DNA of 37,266 bases, taken from contig JBLHWU010000033.1 in assembly GCA_047629355.1 (NCBI GenBank), forward strand, positions 1-37,266, in the 5' to 3' direction. Below, one piece after another: positions 25,660-33,722 of this stretch. This DNA is from CAYUNA01 sp047629355. Its GTDB lineage: Bacteria; Bacteroidota; Bacteroidia; Chitinophagales; Saprospiraceae. The notes beneath the pieces are model-generated. The model worked only from the letters and a program-made list of their open reading frames with translations, was not told where the DNA came from and did not search any database. Every line of letters begins with the position of its first letter. The stretch's first letter is position 1. The position numbers and the translations under genes were made by a program.

Positions 25660-26268
25660 ATGAATACGGTAAATGTTACTGCAACACAGCGAACGGATAT
25701 AGGAAAGAAAGCAACGAAAGCAGTCCGAAATGGCGGCGGAATTCCTTGCGTTATGTATGGTGGAAAAGAAGTTGTACACTTCACAACAAATCACAATACT
25801 GTGAAGTCTTTGATCTATACACCAGATTTTAAAGTGGCAGAAATTGACATGAACGGTGCAAAGCAACGTGCAATCGTTAAAACTGTTCAATTTCACCCAG
25901 TAACGGAAGCAATCATGCACATTGATTTCTTGCGTTTGGTTGATGGTACTCCAGTTAACTTGGAATTGCCTGTGAAATTTGAAGGTTCTTCTCCTGGTGT
26001 AAAATTGGGTGGAAAATTGCAGCAATCATTGCGTCGTATTAAAGTAAAAACAACTCCTGAGAAGATGGTTGAAGTTTTGACTTTGGACGTTTCTGCATTG
26101 AAATTGGGTGAATCTATCCGTGTACGTGACTTGCAAGTGCCAGAAGGCATTCAAGTAATGGTCGCGCCAGCAACTCCAGTTGCAGCGGTTGAAATTCCAA
26201 GAGCATTGCGTAGTGCAGGTGCAGCAGCAGAGGCGGAAGCGGAAGCAGAAGCAGCAGAAACCGTATAA
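25660..26268 (+). CDS. rplY: 50S ribosomal protein L25 (Ctc type)
   Basis: A 202-residue 5S rRNA-binding protein of the long TL5/Ctc form. The N-terminal L25 domain (TDIGKKATKAVRNGGGIPCV, MYGG, HFTTNHNTVKSLIYTPDF, KTVQFHPVTEAIMHIDFLRL) is followed by the C-terminal beta domain (SPGVKLGGKLQQSLRRIKVK, LGESIRVRDL) and an Ala/Glu-rich tail. It has its own promoter at 25537 and terminator at 26300, so it is monocistronic. In many bacteria pth follows; it does not here. Confidence 0.95.
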   Translation: MNTVNVTATQRTDIGKKATKAVRNGGGIPCVMYGGKEVVHFTTNHNTVKSLIYTPDFKVAEIDMNGAKQRAIVKTVQFHPVTEAIMHIDFLRLVDGTPVNLELPVKFEGSSPGVKLGGKLQQSLRRIKVKTTPEKMVEVLTLDVSALKLGESIRVRDLQVPEGIQVMVAPATPVAAVEIPRALRSAGAAAEAEAEAEAAETV

Positions 26269-26299
26269 ATCGACAACAAATCGTTTATTCGATATAAAT

Positions 26300-26337
26300 A
26301 AAAGCGGCGTAGAGATGGTAATCTTTACGCCGCTTTT
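26300..26337 (+). terminator. Terminator of rplY
   Basis: AAAGCGGCGTA (26301-26311) pairs with TACGCCGCTTT (26326-26336), followed by a T-rich run. It is 32 bases past the stop. Confidence 0.88.
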
Positions 26338-26346
26338 CGTTTTTTC

Positions 26347-26405
26347 AGGACAGTCGACTTCAGTCCATATAAGTAATTACAATGTAGACTGAAGTCCACT
26401 GTCCT
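26347..26405. repeat. 19-bp inverted repeat upstream of the omega-amidase gene
   Basis: AGGACAGTCGACTTCAGTC (26347-26365) and GACTGAAGTCCACTGTCCT (26387-26405) pair with one mismatch around 21 bases. It ends 16 bases before ATG 26421. AGGACAGTAGAC also occurs after parC, near 15488. Confidence 0.65.
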
Positions 26406-26420
26406 ATAAATACAGCACCT

Positions 26421-27200
26421 ATGGCTTCCAATCTTCGCGTTACAACCGTTCAATCCACTATTTACTGGGAGGATATTGATAAAAATTTGTCTCATTTTTC
26501 TAAGCAACTGAAAGGTTTGAAAAATAAGACCGACCTTGTCATTCTTCCAGAAATGTTTACGACTGGTTTTAGCATGAATCCTGCTCCTTTAGCGGAATCA
26601 ATGACGGGGAAAACCATGAAGTGGTTTGCTAAGCAAGCAAAGAAAATTAATGCTGTGGTGACAGGTAGTTTTATCGCACAAGAAGATGGGAAATACTACA
26701 ATCGCTTGGTGTGGATGTTTCCAAACAAGACGTATAAAATTTATGATAAGCGGCATTTATTCACTTTGGCAAAAGAAGATAAGAACTATGAAGCGGGTAC
26801 AAAAAAGCTAATTGTAAAATGGAACGGCTGGAAAATCTGCCCATTGATTTGTTATGATTTGCGCTTCCCTGTTTGGGCGCGGAATGTCGAAAATTACGAC
26901 TTACTTATTTATACTGCCAATTGGCCAGTACCCCGTAGCGATGCGTGGAAAACTTTACTGGCGGCGCGCGCTATTGAAAATCAATGTTACGTTGTAGGTG
27001 TTAATCGAGTAGGAAAAGATGGCAGTGATTTACAATATTCCGGTGATTCGTCAGTGATAGATTTTAGTGGGAAAGTATTGCACCAGGCGACGGATATTAC
27101 AAATGTGACGACGGTTGAAGTTTCAAAAAAAGGAAAGAATGCCTTTAGAAAGAAACTGAACTTTTTAGAGGATAAAGACCTTTTTATAATCAGCAATTAG
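26421..27200 (+). CDS. yafV: Omega-amidase, YafV/Nit2-like (nitrilase superfamily)
   Basis: A 259-residue cytoplasmic amidase. The catalytic triad is E44 (LPEMFTTGF), K110 (IYDKRHLF) and C144 (PLICYDLRFPVW). Further matches to E. coli YafV: NWPVPRSDAWKTLLAARAIE, NQCYVVGVNRVG and GDSSVIDFSGKV. It removes ammonia from alpha-ketoglutaramate and alpha-ketosuccinamate, recycling the keto acids left by glutamine and asparagine transaminases such as those in methionine salvage. No transaminase gene is adjacent. Confidence 0.9.
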   Translation: MASNLRVTTVQSTIYWEDIDKNLSHFSKQLKGLKNKTDLVILPEMFTTGFSMNPAPLAESMTGKTMKWFAKQAKKINAVVTGSFIAQEDGKYYNRLVWMFPNKTYKIYDKRHLFTLAKEDKNYEAGTKKLIVKWNGWKICPLICYDLRFPVWARNVENYDLLIYTANWPVPRSDAWKTLLAARAIENQCYVVGVNRVGKDGSDLQYSGDSSVIDFSGKVLHQATDITNVTTVEVSKKGKNAFRKKLNFLEDKDLFIISN

Positions 27201-27294
27201 CCGTAAAGAATGAACAATTCTAATAAATAGAAACAACGTGGTCTGAATTTTGAATGAATCATTTATGACAATATTTTATAATTTGAATCCGTTA

Positions 27295-27302
27295 TAACTT
27301 TG
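27295..27302 (+). promoter_or_regulatory. -7 box (TAACTTTG) of the NlpC/P60 gene
   Basis: TAACTTTG fits the Bacteroidota -7 consensus and lies 40 bases before ATG 27343. It shares CTTTGCCCTACTT with the box at 31442. No clear -33 element. Confidence 0.5.
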
Positions 27303-27342
27303 CCCTACTTCTACCAAATGACTAATTTTTAAACAAAAACCG

Positions 27343-27900
27343 ATGGCAGCCAGAAAAACAAGAACTAAAAACAAAAAAATTACCCTCGTTACCAAGCGAG
27401 AGTTATTTCAAATATGCCTTTTTATTGGCTTGTGCATGTACATGGCGCAATGCAGTTCCACGAAAAAGTACGACCGCGCGCGCTTAGAAACCCGTGTGGT
27501 AAGCAGTAGCGAAATGCGCAAACGAACACAAATTGCAAGCTACGCCAAAAAATACGTTGGTACGAAATATAAATATGCTGGACGTACGCCCAAAGGATTT
27601 GATTGCAGCGGATTCACGTATTATGTGATGAAAAATTTCAATGTGGACCTAGTGCCCATTTCGAGGGAGCAGGAAAAACAGGGTAAAATCATTCCTGTCA
27701 GCAAAGCAAAGCCTGGCGATTTATTATTTTTTAGACGAAGTAAGAAAGGGAATGTTTTTCATGTGGCTATGGTAGTTTCCAATGGTAGTAAGGGAACTTT
27801 CGTCGTGCATAGTTCTTCGTCGCGTGGAGTGGTGCTGGATAATATTAAGAACAATAGTTATTGGAAAACGAAGATAGTGACGGCGCGGGATGTTCTATAA
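27343..27900 (+). CDS. NlpC/P60 (C40) peptidoglycan hydrolase, lipoprotein
   Basis: 185 residues. A basic N-terminus and hydrophobic stretch lead to a lipobox-like MAQC (C37). The NlpC/P60 domain (about 62-185) has catalytic C88 (GFDCSGF), H140 (FHVAMV) and third polar residue H156 (VVHSSSS). The family cleaves peptide stems, typically between D-Glu and the diamino acid. Probably anchored in the periplasm and used in wall remodelling. It has its own -7 box; element H5 follows the stop at once. Confidence 0.88.
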   Translation: MAARKTRTKNKKITLVTKRELFQICLFIGLCMYMAQCSSTKKYDRARLETRVVSSSEMRKRTQIASYAKKYVGTKYKYAGRTPKGFDCSGFTYYVMKNFNVDLVPISREQEKQGKIIPVSKAKPGDLLFFRRSKKGNVFHVAMVVSNGSKGTFVVHSSSSRGVVLDNIKNNSYWKTKIVTARDVL

Positions 27901-27904
27901 AAGT

Positions 27905-28099
27905 GGCTCTACGGTGAAAAGTGTGGGTCAATATGAGAAGCGAGAAAATCGTAAGATTTTCGAGCTTCAAAAAAAACAGTACGCATTGCCTACGGCAATG
28001 CGGGAGGGAGTTTGAGGGAGAAAAATGTTTTTTGCAAAACCATTTTTCTCCCTCAAACTCCCTTTGTTAAAACTTATCCACAGTTTTCACCGTAGTGCC
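27905..28099 (+). repeat. Three-hairpin element H5 with outer inverted repeat
   Basis: Best-preserved copy, order a-b-c on the plus strand. Hairpin a 27937-27968 (GAAGCGAGAAAATC...GATTTTCGAGCTTC). Hairpin b 27982-28002 (CGCATTGCC-tac-GGCAATGCG). Hairpin c 28006-28062 (GGGAGTTTGAGGGAGAAAAA...TTTTTCTCCCTCAAACTCCC). The outer repeat GGCTCTACGGTGAAAAG (27905-) pairs with CTTTTCACC-type sequence ending CGTAGTGCC at 28078-28099, about 20 of 22. It starts 5 bases past the NlpC/P60 stop. Confidence 0.8.
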
Positions 28100-28111
28100 A
28101 TAAAAGTAGAT

Positions 28112-28124
28112 ACTAAGTAACGAT
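28112..28124. repeat. Solo P-element end (ACTAAGTAACGAT)
   Basis: Same 13 bases as the left end of P1 with its TA; the match to the right end of P1 extends to AGTAACGATGAAA. No partner end is visible nearby. It directly abuts hairpin T2. Confidence 0.45.
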
Positions 28125-28125
28125 G

Positions 28126-28157
28126 AAACATGGTGATTTTGAAAATCACCATGTTTT
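28126..28157 (-). terminator. Shared hairpin T2 (end of the oxidoreductase gene)
   Basis: AAACATGGTGATTTT pairs with AAAATCACCATGTTT. It lies 8 bases past the minus-strand stop at 28165 and is identical in its stem to T1 at 16969-17002. Confidence 0.7.
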
Positions 28158-28164
28158 GGAAAAA

Positions 28165-28599
28165 TCACTTATTTATTTTCAAAATAAGTCCATTCAATCC
28201 GTTAGCTACCCCCTCTGGAATTTCTCCATTCTCCAACCAAGTATGCAAATCGCCCAAATATTTTATACCCAAATAACCCGCACTTTCTACAAATACGCTA
28301 TCAAAAGTCTCAATTCTATCATCCTCCATACTGCAACTAAGCATTACCATATTCATCGTTCTCAGCTTTCGTCCTGTCTCTTTTCTGGTTTGTAGTAAAT
28401 CGGTTATTCTATCAAAAAAAGTTTTCAAAATGGCACTCATCAAATACCAATAAGTAGATGACCTTAAATAATCGATGTTTTTTGTATTCAAATCTATTAA
28501 GTCAAAGTTGCCGTTTTCCATTAAGTAATTGACCATTTTTCGAGTATCGCCGTTGCTGCGAGAACTACCGAAAATGATGATGCTTTTAGGTGAATTCAT
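28165..28599 (-). CDS. Shortened flavodoxin-like NAD(P)H oxidoreductase
   Basis: 144 residues. The N-terminus has the FMN phosphate loop of the NADPH-dependent FMN reductase family (IIIFGSSRSNGDTRKMVNYL). The C-terminal part has YWYLMSAILKTFFDRITDLL and ETGRKLR. Relatives of about 175 residues have roughly 25-30 more residues between these parts, including the beta-3 strand and the ATPVYWY segment. Here DLNTKNIDYLRSS runs straight into TYWYLM, so an in-frame deletion is likely and the fold may be lost. A 23-bp perfect hairpin lies 5 bases upstream of the ATG. It may be a recent pseudogene that still has an open frame. Confidence 0.65.
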   Translation of the reverse strand: MNSPKSIIIFGSSRSNGDTRKMVNYLMENGNFDLIDLNTKNIDYLRSSTYWYLMSAILKTFFDRITDLLQTRKETGRKLRTMNMVMLSCSMEDDRIETFDSVFVESAGYLGIKYLGDLHTWLENGEIPEGVANGLNGLILKINK

Positions 28600-28603
28600 G
28601 GTT

Positions 28604-28655
28604 GTTGTTTTTTATAGGATGGAGGAATTCAGTCCTCCATCCTATAAAAAACAAC
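28604..28655 (-). promoter_or_regulatory. Perfect 23-bp inverted repeat just before a start codon
   Basis: GTTGTTTTTTATAGGATGG (arm 28604-28626) pairs perfectly with 28633-28655 around a 6-base loop. The near arm ends 4 bases from ATG 28599 of the shortened oxidoreductase. In RNA it would form a strong hairpin next to the start codon. It may be a palindromic insertion or a regulatory structure. Confidence 0.6.
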
Positions 28656-28662
28656 ACCAATG

Positions 28663-28702
28663 AAAAAAGGGTTTCTTCCCAATTGGAAAGAAACCCTTTT
28701 TT
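28663..28702 (-). terminator. Terminator of the PpiD-like gene
   Basis: AAAAAAGGGTTTCTT pairs with AAAGAAACCCTTTTTT around about 9 bases. It lies about 90 bases past the stop of the minus-strand gene at 28791 and also faces the opposite strand with a T run. Confidence 0.85.
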
Positions 28703-28790
28703 ATAAAGCAAGTTGCTTGGTTAACATTTAAAACTAATTTTCCAATTATTTCCAAATCCAATAACCTGTCAACAAATTATCAATCAACTA

Positions 28791-30962
28791 CTAAAAGAAT
28801 TTAGAACGATTGTCGTCCACATCCGCTGTTTTGCGCAATGCTTGCATCAATCGAGTACGAACTTGACTTCGGATAGAATTTTGATTCTGTGTTTTTACCG
28901 TTGCGATGTTACCCGCAGCAGGCGTACCTTTTGAAGTTGGCTTTACAACGAAAACACCTGTTTTTCCAGTAACTGGAACAGACACCGTATTTACAGCTGT
29001 AGCAAAAGCAGTTGCGACAACTTCTGGTTCAGCGCCTTTACCTTGAATAACGCCGTTACCTAAGTTAACGCCTTGCGCCTTTTCTACACTTGTTCCAGAA
29101 AATTTCCCTGAAATAGTGTTCAAGTCACTTGCACCTTTGATATCTGCATTAATTTTCTCTGCTTTCTTCATATTCATCACCGCAATTTCTACTTGCGTAT
29201 CTCCTTTGAAATCCGCTGCTCTCGCTTCGCCTGCAGGACGTACATTATTCAAAACAACTGCTACATACTTATTATTATAGTAGTTAACTTGGTCTTGGTA
29301 TGCGTAAACATCTGGCGCAACATCACCCACGTCTGCGGTCGGCATGTTCGGGTCATTGTTGAATGCCCAACGAATGATATTACGAGAAGAAGTTTGTGTA
29401 CCCAAGCTTCCTACTGCAAAATCGTTACGCTTTACTGCTGGTGACGTTTCTACCGTCAAGCCTTTTTCTGCGGCTGCTGCCAAAAATGCTTCCCGATTGT
29501 CATGCTCTGCAACAAAGTCTTGCGCTTGCTCCCGAATCGCACTTTGCGTCGAATCACTTGGTACGATTGGTGCAGAAACATACGCTACTCGAACGTAAGT
29601 ATTGCTTTCGCCTTTGCGACCTTGCGGCTCAACTAAGTGTACACCGTAAGAAGTACGCACTTTATACAATTTACCAATTTGTCCTTTGTAGAACATGATA
29701 TCATTGTATTCAGCAACAAAGTTATTCACTGCAATGTATTCGTATTCTCCACCTTTATCCTTGCTACCTGGGTCAGTACTGAATGCTGCTGCCAAAGTTG
29801 CAAAGTCATTCGCACCACGCTCGATTACATTTTTCAAACTGTCAATTCTACGATCAGCTTCTACAAATTGAGCAGGAGTATTTGCCTGAATCAAAATGTG
29901 TCGAGAATCCGCAGAATCTTGCATTACTTGCTTATCCAAAATCTTAACCGCTTTATAATTCGTACCATCTATGTACGGACCATAAACTGAACCTTTTGGC
30001 AAACTTGTCAAAGTATCTTTCAAAGCAGCTACCAAGCCATCTTTCTTAACCCAAAATTGACTGATAGAACCGTAATTGTTTTGCACAAATACAGAATCAT
30101 TATCAGTTGATTTAAATTTAGGATTCAGCTCAGCAATTTGCTTTTGAGTCGCCGCTTTATCCGCATCAGATGCTTCAACATTGAAAGTGACAAAATCAAT
30201 CACTCGTGTTTCTTCATCTTGGTAATACTTCGCTTTGTTGTTTGACAAATAAGTCGCGTAGTCCGCATCGCTTACCGTCACTGCGTTATCATCAACAGCA
30301 TCAAATGGAATCTGCACATAGTCGAAATCCATTCTAGTATTTTGGTCAATACCCATCATTTCAGCCAACCAATTTGGTGTGTACATTCCTTTAGACACCA
30401 AAGCAACCAATTTAGATTGCAAGCGGTCTTTTTCCACTTCTCGCTCTTGGTGCTTCCATCGACTTGGAAAATCTTGCACCAATTGTCCTTGGTCCATCAA
30501 TTCCTGCATTTGTCCGCCTTCCAAAATTCCTTTAATTTGGTTCAACTGCGTTGGGTCGAATTGTCCAGTTTGAGGACTTCGGTAACGAGATTGAATCAAA
30601 GTACTTACTTTACTAGGGTCAGGACTAAAAAACAACGCCTTAATCTCTGCATCACTCACACCCAAACCGATTGCTTCTGCTTCATTTTTCAAAACAGTTT
30701 CTTCTACAAAATAATTGTACAAGGCTGCTCGACTTGAATAAACTTGTGGTCCAGAAACCCCTCGGTACGCCAAATCATAAGCTTTATTAAACTCTTGAAT
30801 ATCGACTTTCTGACCTTCGATGTCTGCCATCATAGTCTGGCTACTGCCAAATACACTCTGCTGTCCGGACATCATGTCCATCAAAATAAAGCCACCAAGT
30901 CCCAAACCAATTAGGATGACAAGCAACCAGCTGTTATTCCGAATTTTTCCAATTAATGCCAT
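28791..30962 (-). CDS. ppiD: PpiD/SurA-like periplasmic peptidyl-prolyl isomerase
   Basis: A 723-residue membrane-anchored folding factor. One N-terminal membrane helix (about 12-30, WLLVILIGLGLGGFILMDMM), a SurA_N-like helical region, and a central parvulin (PpiC) domain near residues 345-455 (DSRHILIQANTPAQFVEADR, FATLAAAFSTDPGSKDKGGE, YKVRTSYGVHLVEPQGRKG). A second degenerate parvulin-like region probably precedes it (YYQDEETRVIDFV). The C-terminal half is a long chaperone region. It assists folding of exported proteins near the Sec translocon. It diverges from skp, another envelope chaperone, across 686 bases. Confidence 0.88.
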   Translation of the reverse strand: MALIGKIRNNSWLLVILIGLGLGGFILMDMMSGQQSVFGSSQTMMADIEGQKVDIQEFNKAYDLAYRGVSGPQVYSSRAALYNYFVEETVLKNEAEAIGLGVSDAEIKALFFSPDPSKVSTLIQSRYRSPQTGQFDPTQLNQIKGILEGGQMQELMDQGQLVQDFPSRWKHQEREVEKDRLQSKLVALVSKGMYTPNWLAEMMGIDQNTRMDFDYVQIPFDAVDDNAVTVSDADYATYLSNNKAKYYQDEETRVIDFVTFNVEASDADKAATQKQIAELNPKFKSTDNDSVFVQNNYGSISQFWVKKDGLVAALKDTLTSLPKGSVYGPYIDGTNYKAVKILDKQVMQDSADSRHILIQANTPAQFVEADRRIDSLKNVIERGANDFATLAAAFSTDPGSKDKGGEYEYIAVNNFVAEYNDIMFYKGQIGKLYKVRTSYGVHLVEPQGRKGESNTYVRVAYVSAPIVPSDSTQSAIREQAQDFVAEHDNREAFLAAAAEKGLTVETSPAVKRNDFAVGSLGTQTSSRNIIRWAFNNDPNMPTADVGDVAPDVYAYQDQVNYYNNKYVAVVLNNVRPAGEARAADFKGDTQVEIAVMNMKKAEKINADIKGASDLNTISGKFSGTSVEKAQGVNLGNGVIQGKGAEPEVVATAFATAVNTVSVPVTGKTGVFVVKPTSKGTPAAGNIATVKTQNQNSIRSQVRTRLMQALRKTADVDDNRSKFF

Positions 30963-31275
30963 GTTTGTATTACTCTTTTATTTAAAGTAAATTGAATTTC
31001 GTTCCTTAAAACGTTATCCTATGTACTTTTAAATATTTAATAAAATTAAATTTATATAATCGTTAATTAACTAATTATAGCTAAAAAACGAGCCAAATTT
31101 TCAAAAATGGACGTTTTTTAGAAAAAATCATTCAATTATTTCATTAGATAACAAATGAAAGTTTATTAAAAATTTTAATTCTTAAAAATTTGATTGTCAA
31201 AGTATTAAATCCTTTCAGAGCAAAAAAAACGACCGTTAATTCAGTTCATTTTTTTTACTTCTGGAAAAATTCATG

Positions 31276-31307
31276 CAAAGATAAACTTCTTGGTGGTCAA
31301 TACAAAA
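31276..31307 (-). promoter_or_regulatory. Promoter of the PpiD-like gene
   Basis: On the minus strand TTTTG, 19 bases, then TATCTTTG (31283-31276): a full match to the Bacteroidota promoter. The start codon is about 310 bases downstream. Confidence 0.6.
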
Positions 31308-31441
31308 TATTCTACTGGAAAGGTTTAGTATTCAGTTGAATGTATATTAAAAATCTTTGTAAATGTTTTTAAATTTACAGAAATGCGCCACGTTCTGCAT
31401 TATTTTTTAGCTATTATTACTTCCAAATAAAGCAAATCTGC

Positions 31442-31449
31442 TACCTTTG
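31442..31449 (+). promoter_or_regulatory. -7 box (TACCTTTG) of skp
   Basis: TACCTTTG matches the -7 consensus, about 200 bases before ATG 31649. No convincing TTTG at -33. Confidence 0.5.
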
Positions 31450-31648
31450 CCCTACTTTGTTTTCAAATAAAAAGCAATTCGTAGATCTATTAGCGTTTTA
31501 TTAACGAACCTACGCTGTTTTTCTACGTCTTTACAAAGATTTAGCATGGAATGTTACAACTTACGCTTTCATCATTCCTTACTAAATCAACGAAATTAAC
31601 ACTCGCATTTTTTTATGCGAGCAACAACATAACTTATAATCATTAATT

Positions 31649-32158
31649 ATGAAGAAGATTGCATTAATTGCCATCATCGCGTTAGGATTTATTTCTACCA
31701 ACAGTTTTGCACAGAAATTTGGTTACCTCAACCTCGGCAACTTGGTCGTTCAAATGCCTGACACCGAACAAGCTGACAACAGCCTGAAAACTTACCAAGA
31801 AGGTTTGATTAAAAAAGGCGAAGAAATGGCTAAGGCTTTTGAAACCAGCTATGCCCTCTTTGCAAAAAAATATCAAGAAGGTGGCATGACACCAAAAGAA
31901 GCAAAAGATGCGGAGACAAAATTGGGCAAAGAACGAGAAAGTATCACTAAATACGAGAAAGAAGTTTATCAAAAAATTGGGGTAAAACGTCAGGAATTGA
32001 TGGCACCAATTTTGAAAAAAATTGAAATTGCAGTAAATGCCGTTGGTGATGAAAATAATTACACCTTCATCTTCGATGCGAGTATGTCCAATACTATTTT
32101 GTTTGCACAAGACAGCGATAATATAGAGACGTTGGTGAAAGCGAAGTTGGGACTATAG
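31649..32158 (+). CDS. skp: Skp/OmpH-family periplasmic chaperone
   Basis: 169 residues. A signal peptide (1-21, ending NSFAQ) is followed by KFGYLNLGNLVVQMP, the start of the OmpH fold, a long charged helical hairpin (about 45-125) and FIFDASMSNTILFAQDSDNI, matching the C-terminal strand pair. Skp trimers hold unfolded outer-membrane proteins in the periplasm. It is typically near bamA in many bacteria but alone here, opposite the PpiD-like gene. Confidence 0.88.
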   Translation: MKKIALIAIIALGFISTNSFAQKFGYLNLGNLVVQMPDTEQADNSLKTYQEGLIKKGEEMAKAFETSYALFAKKYQEGGMTPKEAKDAETKLGKERESITKYEKEVYQKIGVKRQELMAPILKKIEIAVNAVGDENNYTFIFDASMSNTILFAQDSDNIETLVKAKLGL

Positions 32159-32194
32159 ACGGTTTTCTGCTTACAAGGACTACCTCGTTAAAAT

Positions 32195-32232
32195 AAAAAA
32201 CGGGATATGATTCATTTCATATCCCGTTTTTT
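32195..32232. terminator. Bidirectional terminator between skp and ogt
   Basis: AAAAAACGGGATATGA (32195-32210) pairs perfectly with TCATATCCCGTTTTTT, loop about 6 bases. A and T runs serve both converging genes. Confidence 0.9.
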
Positions 32233-32263
32233 ATTTTCCCAGCACAGCATGTGCAGTGCGCCG

Positions 32264-32776
32264 TTAAAAAAGACTTCCTTGACGAGCAAAACTCATCGGA
32301 TTTTCTAATTCCAATAGCTGTCGCTTTATATCCAATCCATAAAAATAACCTTGCAAATTGCCATTCGAGGCAATGCACCGATGACAAGGCACAATAATGG
32401 CAATTGGGTTGTGTTTATTCGCCAATCCGACTGCGCGTACTGCTTTTGGATTCTCCAAACTTTGTGCTATTTTTAAATAAGTGGTCGTCAATCCATAAGG
32501 AACTTCCAATAGGGCATTCCAAACGGATTGGTTGAAAGCTGTCCCGCTGGAGAAGTCTAATTTCAAATCAAATTCACTTCGGTTACCTGCAAAGTATTCG
32601 GCTAATTGTTCCGCGCAGGTAACTAAGAATGAAGGCATATTTTCAGGAGGCATCACTGTCATTTCAATTTGCAATGTTACAGATTGTACCCCATTTGCTG
32701 TTCCTGTTATTTTGAAAATACCGATGGGTGAGTTGTAGTAACCTATTTCAATCATAGTGTCCTGCATGTTTTCCAA
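32264..32776 (-). CDS. ogt: Methylated-DNA--protein-cysteine methyltransferase
   Basis: A 170-residue DNA repair protein that takes the alkyl group from O6-alkylguanine onto its own Cys. The active site is PCHRC (130-134, acceptor C131) within NPIAIIVPCHRCIASNGNL, followed by GYFYGLDIKRQLLELE; the DNA-binding helix is VPYGLTTTYLKIAQSL and the Arg finger RAVG. The residue after PCHR is Cys instead of the usual Val. The likely start is M8 (32755, MIEIGYYNSPIGIFKI), matching relatives. No Ada domain is present. Confidence 0.9.
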   Translation of the reverse strand: MENMQDTMIEIGYYNSPIGIFKITGTANGVQSVTLQIEMTVMPPENMPSFLVTCAEQLAEYFAGNRSEFDLKLDFSSGTAFNQSVWNALLEVPYGLTTTYLKIAQSLENPKAVRAVGLANKHNPIAIIVPCHRCIASNGNLQGYFYGLDIKRQLLELENPMSFARQGSLF

Positions 32777-32793
32777 ATTATTTTTTTGGATTC

Positions 32794-32826
32794 AAATCAT
32801 AGTGATTTTAAAAATCACCATGATTT
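32794..32826 (-). terminator. Shared hairpin T3 (end of the 145-residue gene)
   Basis: AAATCATAGTGATTTT pairs with AAAATCACCATGATTT with one G-T or A-C mismatch. It lies about 15 bases past the minus-strand stop at 32841. Variant of T1 and T2 (C changed to T at paired positions). Confidence 0.7.
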
Positions 32827-32840
32827 AGCCCCTATTTTTA

Positions 32841-33278
32841 CTACCCATATTTGCTCAAAAAACTCACCACATTCCCCACATTGTCTCGAATATAAGTGGC
32901 CGTTGCTTTGTCAATCACTTCCATATCTTCAGGTGCGTCCGAGGTATTCACCATATAAATGACAAGCACACTCGAAATCAACTGCATCACCATAAGTCGT
33001 TTTTCAGAATAAGGAATTTTATATTGTCGATAATGTCGAATCAAGTAGCGCGTAATGATGGTAGACATCAAACGGATATTGTCTGCTTCTTGTTCTGCGG
33101 ATATCTTTTCGGAAATAAACGAGCGATAGTAATGCTTAAGCAACCGATTGGCCAGCTTCATCGCTACGGCGTATTTTCCTCTCGTAATTGCGAGGTCAAT
33201 AGAGGCTAAATATTTCAGCACTTTCTCTGTATCCCACTTAATAATCATTTTTTGCAGTTTCAAACGGTGGATAAACAT
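32841..33278 (-). CDS. Uncharacterised small helical protein
   Basis: No family recognised. 145 residues from 33278, or 135 from MIIKWDTEKVLKYLASIDLA (ATG 33248), which is the better start. It is soluble and largely helical, with basic stretches (KLANRLLKHYYRSF, RYLIRHYRQYKIPYSEKRL) and one moderately hydrophobic helix (VMQLISSVLVIYMV). It sits upstream of ogt on the same strand but is separated by hairpin T3. Confidence 0.55.
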   Translation of the reverse strand: MFIHRLKLQKMIIKWDTEKVLKYLASIDLAITRGKYAVAMKLANRLLKHYYRSFISEKISAEQEADNIRLMSTIITRYLIRHYRQYKIPYSEKRLMVMQLISSVLVIYMVNTSDAPEDMEVIDKATATYIRDNVGNVVSFLSKYG

Positions 33279-33722
33279 GACAGAAGGGGTCAGAAGTCAG
33301 ACCGCTTTGCTGTCGGAAGCGAGAGTACAGCAGATTTGAATCTGTACTTTCTGACCTCTGACAGCGAAGCGATTTGACCTCTGACTTCTCTTATTTTTTT
33401 ACGTTACAGTCTAAATTTGAATAAGAAAACGTTTATTAGGTGCAAAAAGCGGCGACGAACCGCCAAAAAATGTGTGTCTAAAATTGGAAGTGGTAAAAAT
33501 AGGGTCGCTATAAAATTCTTACCCCTTTTTCCTACTGTAAAAATGGGACTTTATTTTGATATCCTAGGATACTTTATTGCAAAACATTTTACAAAGCATA
33601 GAAATGACGCATTTTAACAAATTAAGGGCGCATTTTTTCAAAAAAAAAATTCAAATAAAGTCAGAAATGCTCAAATTTTAACGTCGCGAAAATTTGGACT
33701 TCTAATCTGCCCCCTACCTCCT
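33279..33722. repeat. Intergenic region with nested heptad palindrome
   Basis: 33288-33390 forms nested inverted repeats: GGTCAGAAGTCAGA against TCTGACTTCT, GCTTTGCTGTC against GACAGCGAAGC, and AGTACAGCAGATT against AATCTGTACT. Its right part holds heptads TCTGACC, TCTGACA, TTTGACC and TCTGACT. The rest, to 33722, is AT-rich with only a 66-codon frame that looks like chance. Confidence 0.6.

Larger units (their letters stand above)
30963..31648. other. Intergenic region between ppiD and skp
   Basis: Very AT-rich, no open frame or strong repeat. It contains the divergent promoters listed at 31276-31307 and 31442-31449, so both genes have long leaders (about 310 and 200 bases). I see no further structure. 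Confidence 0.5.

Noticed and set aside
33417..33617. 66-codon basic protein frame
   Set aside because: Low-complexity composition, no family likeness and AT-rich chance frame next to repeats.
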